NCBI GenBank assembly: GCA_020736575.1
Contig: JAGPYM010000002.1
Location: forward strand, 2,356,001-2,420,000
Length of the DNA stretch: 64,000 nt
Direction: 5' to 3'
Origin: Thelonectria olida
Taxonomy: Eukaryota > Ascomycota > Sordariomycetes > Hypocreales > Nectriaceae
In this document: piece after piece, positions 58,712-64,000 of the stretch
Layout of the letters: each line of letters begins with the position of its first letter
Numbering within the stretch: position 1 is the first letter of the stretch
Translations under genes and position numbers: made by a program
The notes under the pieces: generated by a model
The model's input: the letters and a program-made list of their open reading frames with translations, nothing else
What the model was told of the DNA's origin: nothing
The model's database searches: none

Positions 58712-61279
58712 TCACCACACGTCGTAGCCAGCACTAGCATGCTTTGTGTTCGCTCTAGAGTTGGCCAATGTCTCATGAATCGGGTCGTCGCCGTCATGCG
58801 AACCAGACCCAAGCTGACCAGTTCGAGCCAATCCCGCCAGAAACGCCCGAGTCTCGTCAATGTCGTTCTGGGCGTCGCTTGTGCGTTGTTCCCTGGTTAG
58901 CCTCTCTGGGGCAGCGGTACGGGTCGATTCCACCAGAAACGCCCAAGCCTCGTCAACGTCGTTCTGGGCATCGATTAAGCGTTGGTTCCTGGTTCGCCTC
59001 ATTGGGACAGCGGCGTGGTGGTCGATGGTCCATCGCCACCCGCGAATCTGCGTCAGGGTTCGTTCTGCTTCTTCATCGCCTGCATAATGTCGAACAAGGC
59101 GGACCAACCAAGCCAGCCGCGTTAATCGTCCACGACCTCCAGCTTCCAGATCCCGCAAAACGACCTCGACCAAGCAACGGAGCATCTCAGGCGAGAGTTT
59201 CGAGTCGATGGATCGGTATACGTTGATGCACTTCTGGATGGCCCTGACAGTAGCACGGGGGGTACGGCAATTTTGCTCAAGAAACCATCTGCCCATCATC
59301 TCGAGTAGCTGTGTTCGGGATTTGATGCCCAGTTGAACCCTATGAGGCTTTGTCTCGTTCGGCTGGCCACAAGCGAGCGCCAACTTGTTGAAGATCTTGC
59401 TGATGGGTACATCGGGGTCGTTGATCATATGTTCCACAAATGGTATCCAGGTTGACCAGTCCCAACGCTCAGTCAACCTAAAATAGCCAACGCGAGAAAC
59501 GGCCTCAAACCAAAGATCATCGGCTATTCTATAATCGCCACTCGCGATGGCCAAGTCTCGGAACAGCCATGTGGGCGTGTTTGGGTTTTGAATCACGTCC
59601 TCGATTAGCTCTTCCGAATACCCTGTTTGCTTCGCCACATGGTACACCTCCGTGACAAGACGGACCCGGTCTTCCTCCATAGGCGCATGTGCGACCATTA
59701 GAAGGCGGAACCAAGCCTGGGCAAACCATTTTACCTTGCAAAGGCGTAGCGTACGCTCTACAGGCAGGTAACCACAGGCCAACATGCGTCCCTTGGCGAT
59801 TATCCAGGCATCCTGCCTACTACACTGACCGGGGTACATCTCAAGACACTTGTCTAAAGAAATTCTCTTGTCCCAGGACGACATCACTGCCATCAGGCGT
59901 TGGAATGTTCTCAACGTCGTGCCCATGTACCGCTGGCTCAGAACTGCCAAGACCGTCTCCCAAAATCCAGCACTTTCTGAATAAGCCGTCAAATTTTGGA
60001 CACCCAAACTGACATGGAGCAAGTTGAACATCATGTCTTCATGGTCTGTTGGAGATGATACTTGGTGTTCGCAATAGGATATCACTGTTTCCAAGACCAT
60101 GTGATCAGGCATGATCATGACTCGGTCATCCCGCCAACGTATCTTTTGACTGACCATCCAAAAAAAATGCCAGCTCCAAGAGTTGCGTTTGTCCATCGTT
60201 CCCAAGTGGCAGGCCAGAGCGTTAAATATCAACTGGGAGTCATTCGGCTTGGCGTTGCGGACGCACCAGAGGGCTGTCATGGCTTCTATGTGTCCCATTA
60301 CTCGTTTGTTGAGCTTGGCTCGAATCTCGGAATTGACTGGGTGGAGCAGAGCCTTCAAAGTAGAAACACGTATCTTGTTGTTTTCAAAGATAGGCTGAAC
60401 TTTGGCGCGAAATACGCGGAATACCATGTGAAGATGCTTCTCAGGGGTTCTCAAATCGAGTCCTTCAAGCTCCTGGTTGAGTTCCAAGATACTCAAGGTT
60501 ATTGAATCGTCGACCATTGAATCATCGACCATTGAAGTATTGACCACTGAATGGTCGGCACTTGAATAATCACCCATTGAATCGACGGCCAATAAATAAT
60601 CGACCATTGAATCGTCGGTCATTAAGTAATTGACCATTGAATCGTCGGCTATTGAATCGTTGGCCATCGAAAACTCAGCTATTGAAAACTCAGCTATTAA
60701 ATAGTCGGTCATCGAATCATCGGCCATCGAATAGTCGGCCATTGAATCGTCAGCCATTGAATCGTCGGCCATTAAATAGTCGGCCATCGAATCGTCAGCC
60801 ATTGAATCGTCGGCCATGTCTGGGTCAATTTGGTCGGCACCCGACAATTCCATGTCGGTTTTCTCAATACCACTTTCCACGCCATCCGTGCTAATACCAA
60901 AAGTTTCGGCATGGATCTTCGGATTGGTGATGTTCCAAGTCGCATCAGTTGTAGGAGTGCTGGATTGGGGGACAGGTTCGTTGGCAAGGAAGTTTTCGAG
61001 GCGAGAGATGAGTTGGTTGAGAAATCGCGATAGGCTGAACTTTTGGCTTTTGCGTTTTCGATCTTCTGATGTGTTTGGGGGCTCATACTCCCATTCGCCG
61101 AGACGAGGGGGAAATTCCATGGACCACGGAGGTGGCCTGTAATGAGATTGGGACATGACGGCTGTCATATGGCGTTTCCCGAGACGACGATGACTTTCGA
61201 GAGGGCCCGTACAGGAGCTCAGGCAACGGCGTGATGGTGCAGAGACACAGACATAGCGCTCAAGGGCTTGACGAAGCAT
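58712..61279 (-). CDS. Unrecognised helical protein with mitochondrial-type presequence and pentapeptide tandem repeat
   Basis: This single-exon frame gives 855 residues from the ATG at 61277-61279; an upstream in-frame ATG at 61355-61357 would add 26. I prefer the inner start because MLRQALERYVCVSAPSRRCLS looks like an amphipathic, Arg-rich mitochondrial presequence. Residues about 155-260 are 21 tandem pentapeptides of the SMADD type. The remaining 500 residues are predicted mostly helical and Trp-rich, with segments such as RDLAIASGDYRIADDLWFEAV that recall helical-hairpin (PPR/TPR-like) repeats, but no motif is clear enough to name a family. A 32-residue tandem duplication closes the C-terminus. 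The gene converges on leashin. I do not recognise the protein; mitochondrial location and a repeat-protein fold are inferences. Confidence 0.72.
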   Translation of the reverse strand: MLRQALERYVCVSAPSRRCLSSCTGPLESHRRLGKRHMTAVMSQSHYRPPPWSMEFPPRLGEWEYEPPNTSEDRKRKSQKFSLSRFLNQLISRLENFLANEPVPQSSTPTTDATWNITNPKIHAETFGISTDGVESGIEKTDMELSGADQIDPDMADDSMADDSMADYLMADDSMADDSMADYSMADDSMTDYLIAEFSIAEFSMANDSIADDSMVNYLMTDDSMVDYLLAVDSMGDYSSADHSVVNTSMVDDSMVDDSITLSILELNQELEGLDLRTPEKHLHMVFRVFRAKVQPIFENNKIRVSTLKALLHPVNSEIRAKLNKRVMGHIEAMTALWCVRNAKPNDSQLIFNALACHLGTMDKRNSWSWHFFWMVSQKIRWRDDRVMIMPDHMVLETVISYCEHQVSSPTDHEDMMFNLLHVSLGVQNLTAYSESAGFWETVLAVLSQRYMGTTLRTFQRLMAVMSSWDKRISLDKCLEMYPGQCSRQDAWIIAKGRMLACGYLPVERTLRLCKVKWFAQAWFRLLMVAHAPMEEDRVRLVTEVYHVAKQTGYSEELIEDVIQNPNTPTWLFRDLAIASGDYRIADDLWFEAVSRVGYFRLTERWDWSTWIPFVEHMINDPDVPISKIFNKLALACGQPNETKPHRVQLGIKSRTQLLEMMGRWFLEQNCRTPRATVRAIQKCINVYRSIDSKLSPEMLRCLVEVVLRDLEAGGRGRLTRLAWLVRLVRHYAGDEEAERTLTQIRGWRWTIDHHAAVPMRRTRNQRLIDAQNDVDEAWAFLVESTRTAAPERLTREQRTSDAQNDIDETRAFLAGLARTGQLGSGSHDGDDPIHETLANSRANTKHASAGYDVW
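58834..59022 (-). repeat. 96-bp tandem duplication in the C-terminal coding region
   Basis: Two direct copies start at 58834 and 58930, both coding on the minus strand for a segment like RxxDAQNDxDExxAFLxxxxRT. The copies differ at several positions but keep frame. Confidence 0.85.
60501..60815 (-). repeat. 21-unit 15-bp coding minisatellite (pentapeptide SMADD-like)
   Basis: Twenty-one consecutive 15-bp units related to ATTGAATCGTCGGCC fill 315 bp exactly. On the coding (minus) strand they read ADDSM, ADYLM, AEFSI, VNYLM, GDYSS and so on. Units nearer the N-terminal side of the protein (right end of the array) are almost identical; those toward 60501 have drifted, including changes that alter amino acids. 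Confidence 0.95.
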
Positions 61280-62646
61280 CGAATCCGTGATCCAGAGGCC
61301 ATCCTGTGATATTGGCTGCAAAGCGACCGCGGGTAAAGTAACCGGTCGTGGATGCATTGGAGGGATTCGGTTGGGCGAGAGTGCCGGAAAATGGAAGGCT
61401 CATTATAGCCGAGGCGTGCCTCTGGCGTATGCGAACGGTGAAGTAGTCGGCGTTGTTGTCGTTGCTGAGGAAAATGGGAGGATGGTGGCCTCGCTCAAGT
61501 TTCGAAGCTCTTCGGTCGGACAGGGCTCCACTGCGGAAAACAACAGCCAACCATAGAGGTGGCAATGGCATTCAATTGATTGAGGTACCCGGCAATCGAA
61601 GCTCGGTACGTCTTGGCGGGGACTGGGAAAAATCCAGTGATATCACGTGGTCTCGCACGGGACCGGGAATCTGGCTCGTTACTTTATTCTCGGCCAAAGG
61701 TACACCCGGTCCGTGAACTGAAGACGAAACATGGTCATACATACCTATGTAGGTACCTACCTAGGTAGGTAGTAAGCTGAAGCCTCAGCGGGGCATGTAC
61801 ATACTGGGATGCAAGGCCACTGTCCATTTCGCCTGCCGCCTGTGGACGGGGCTCTCTCTGAGGGACCATGGCCCATTTGCATGCAGGAGTCGAGGGCGCT
61901 ACTGCTTCTCTCAAGGCAAACAACCAACCACAAAGCTCCGTCTCACCCTTGAGACCTTGCATATTATTCTGCCCCTTGCGCATTACTTGCTTGACGCTTC
62001 AAATATCAACCCCTTGTTGACAGTTCGCCGTTCACCCCGTGCTTGTCCGGACGGTTTATAGGCCAATTGCTGCGGTCCGACTGCGCAAACACAGGACGAA
62101 TCGGAGACAGCACGCGCGCGCTAGGAACCAACCGAGTTCAGAGACGTCTCGTTTTCTGGAATACTGTTGACTGGGTAGGATAGCTCCCTCAGCCACAGCA
62201 TCATACGCACTAACCAATTAAAATGACCTAAGTTAGGAAGCTCGCCGCTCCTCGAGACCGTCGGGCCACATCAGGACAGCAGCTATCATCCGGGGCCCCG
62301 TCAACTAACGGCGCATCACCGTCCTGAACCCTCAGTTCTTCCGCTTGCATCATCCTTGTCAATCGCCCACCTGCCCCCGGCTTGGTCACTGGAGCGGCCC
62401 GCCCAAATAGGGACATCAACAACCAGCCAAGCCTGTCCTTGTCGGCGTCTCCTGAACATGTCTAGTTAAACCGCCGACAACACTTCCAACCTCCTCAACG
62501 CTTTACTCGCTCCAGTTACACCGTCTATTCAGCCTTGCGATCTTCAGACCTACGCGACCACCTGATTCGTGATTTGCTCTGCCGCTTGCCACTCCATGGC
62601 TTTGCGTGCTCTTTGGTCCTCTCCATCGACGTCACAGCGCAATTAG
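61280..62646. other. Divergent promoter region between the pentapeptide-repeat gene and the vezatin/Inp2-like gene
   Basis: This 1.4-kb region separates two divergent genes and should contain both promoters. It carries an 18-bp perfect palindrome (61754-61771). Sequence before the right-hand gene is C/T-rich. No gene is seen. Confidence 0.6.
61754..61771. repeat. 18-bp perfect palindrome TACCTACCTAGGTAGGTA
   Basis: The sequence equals its own reverse complement over 18 bases. It is preceded at once by a related half (ATACCTATGTAGG, 61741-61753) and is the longest member of the CCTAGGTAGG motif family in the window. Confidence 0.95.
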
Positions 62647-64000
62647 ATGGAGCCCGTGGTTTATGAGGAGACGCCTTTAGCCGACTACCTCAGAGGTGAG
62701 CGTCCCTCTCCCTTCTCCATTTCGAAGGCATCGATTGATCTCGTTCTCTTTCAAGATGGGGGAGATGAGCCTCAGTCAGACTGGGCACCCGGCGCGACGA
62801 CTCCTGATCCTGAATCCTCCACCGACCGATCGAGCCCTTCACCACCTTCCAGTCCCTCTCCCTTTGCACCGACAGGTCGACCCTTGGTCAAGGCAAGATT
62901 TCGCAAGAAAGCGCCGAATGACCTCCGCCTCGATGTTCCGAAGCCAGTCTCATTGCGATCCATCAGAAAGAACTACTCGGTGCGTTCCCCGTCATCCTGG
63001 ACAGCTCCCATGTACCCTCTGATTAACTGAATCTAGGCCGCAGTAGCAGCCAGTATCGATCGCGCCGACAATGCCAAGTTTCTCGAGCAGTTTCGTTATA
63101 CGATCATTGCCTCTCAGCTTCTAAGCGGCCATTCCGGATTGGCCCAGCACCAAGTCCACGGTAACGGCCCCCCGGCCTCAGTGAGCGACAAAGACGACTC
63201 TCTATTATCTACCGAAGGCATCATTGCATCAGTACTCGCTGCCTTAGCTATAGCTGTCATATTGAGCTGGGTTGTGGAGAGCGGCGTGACCCGCAAACGG
63301 CTCGTCTTTCTCATCATTATCTGTGCGGCTGCGGTTCTCCTGGGGCAGGTATATATGAGACGACAATGGTTGCGGTATCGAAGATCGCAGTCGCTAGCCG
63401 AAATCACCACATTCATAGAGACCGCTCACAGCTTCGACAGCGCTTCAGGAGCTGCACTGTCCCTTATCCAAGAGGTGGAACTGGTCTCGCGTGGGTATCG
63501 CATGTCAGTTCTCCGCCCCCAAATCGCCCTTAATTCCCAAGCCTAACATCCTGACAGAAGCGCACCACTGCCTCCCATTAGTCGTATCGAGGATCGTGCC
63601 CAGACTCGGAGGTGTGTTCGTTTGCGAAAGGCACTGAAGAACTCTTTTTCCGATGTACTCCAAGTGTACGACCAGGTTTGCAATGTCGTCAATGGCTTCG
63701 CCGAGCAGATGGACTTGGAAAAGTATTACGACATTTACGATATAACGGACTTTGACATGTCCGATGCTCAGCGTGGTTTCGACGAGGATGAATTTGAGGA
63801 CTTGGAGTCGTTGAGAACTCTCAAAATTCTCGCCGCACGATTTTATACTCTCCGCAAGATGTTTCTCTGCGCCCTGTTGGCGCTTGATGCCAATGGCGAT
63901 ACAAATGACCTACTCCGATGGACGACAGCATTCGAGAGCCTGAGAAATCTTAATACTTCGACGGGCGCCACCTATGACAGGTTGCAGCACATTCTAAGCG
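62647..64000 (+). CDS. Vezatin/Inp2-type myosin-binding membrane protein, N-terminal part (3' truncated)
   Basis: Exons 62647-62695, 62756-62979, 63037-63503 and 63558 to beyond the end; introns are GTGAGC...TTTCAAG (60 nt), GTGCGT...AATCTAG (57 nt) and GTCAGT...CTGACAG (54 nt). The splices keep frame and join RGYR to ISAPLPPISRIEDR. After an acidic/Ser-Pro N-terminus, two membrane segments lie at about residues 152-172 (IIASVLAALAIAVILSWVV) and 180-197 (LVFLIIICAAAVLLGQVYM). A helix containing LIQEVELVSRGYR follows, close to the EVELISRGF core I recall in vezatin. In yeast, Inp2 is the peroxisomal receptor for myosin V (family knowledge). I infer a peroxisome or plasma-membrane adaptor in this fungus. 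The C-terminal part is outside the window. Intron 1 has no in-frame stop and could be retained. Confidence 0.75.

Noticed and set aside
60501..60815. Pentapeptide-repeat (A[DN]Lxx) beta-helix fold
   Set aside because: The period is five, but the central Leu/Phe position is mostly Asp or Tyr, so the quadrilateral beta-helix core could not form as in that family.
58712..61357. Upstream ATG at 61357 as the start of the orphan protein
   Set aside because: Kept as an alternative only; the presequence-like N-terminus begins at the inner ATG (61279).

Overview
The window is nuclear DNA of a filamentous ascomycete (Pezizomycotina, most likely a Sordariomycete). Genes carry short introns (about 54-121 nt) with GTRNGT-type donors and YAG acceptors. 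The gene set is fungal, and the window is dominated by leashin (lah), the Woronin-body tether found only in Pezizomycotina. I see no transposons, rRNA, tRNA genes, CRISPR arrays or signs of RIP-type AT-rich decay. Start codons below were checked against the bases; three long open frames begin at TTG or GTG, so I moved those starts to the first ATG.

Layout: 1-947 is the 3' end of a sucrose/alpha-glucoside-type transporter. It is convergent with PKR1 (V-ATPase assembly factor, minus strand, 1411-1956). An F-box-like protein follows at 3360-6025. Three long gene-poor stretches (7.2, 5.9 and 4.8 kb) separate a C2H2 zinc-finger protein (13217-14807), the anaphase-promoting-complex cullin APC2 (20674-23367) and a RING protein with a GC-AG intron (28167-30276). 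A microsomal cytochrome P450 lies at 31269-32999.

The right third is one locus. From 34253 to 57969 a single, almost intronless reading frame encodes leashin, about 7,870 residues if two one-base frame breaks are bridged. Both breaks lie in C6 runs where C7 would keep the frame. Its parts are a conserved N-terminal block, Ser/Arg/Asp-rich segments, a very long Glu/Pro/Ala/Thr region punctuated by about 27 lysine-rich modules, and, after a 106-nt intron, a coiled coil plus a conserved C-terminal domain. Convergent to it is an unrecognised protein (58712-61279) with a mitochondrial-type presequence and 21 in-frame pentapeptide repeats. The last gene (62647 to beyond the end) is a two-membrane-span vezatin/Inp2-type protein, a family that links peroxisomes to myosin.

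Woronin bodies are peroxisome-derived, so the right end places a Woronin-body tether about 4.7 kb from a likely peroxisome-inheritance receptor. Together with three candidate PP1-docking motifs inside leashin and the two C-run frame breaks, this is the part of the window most worth following up.
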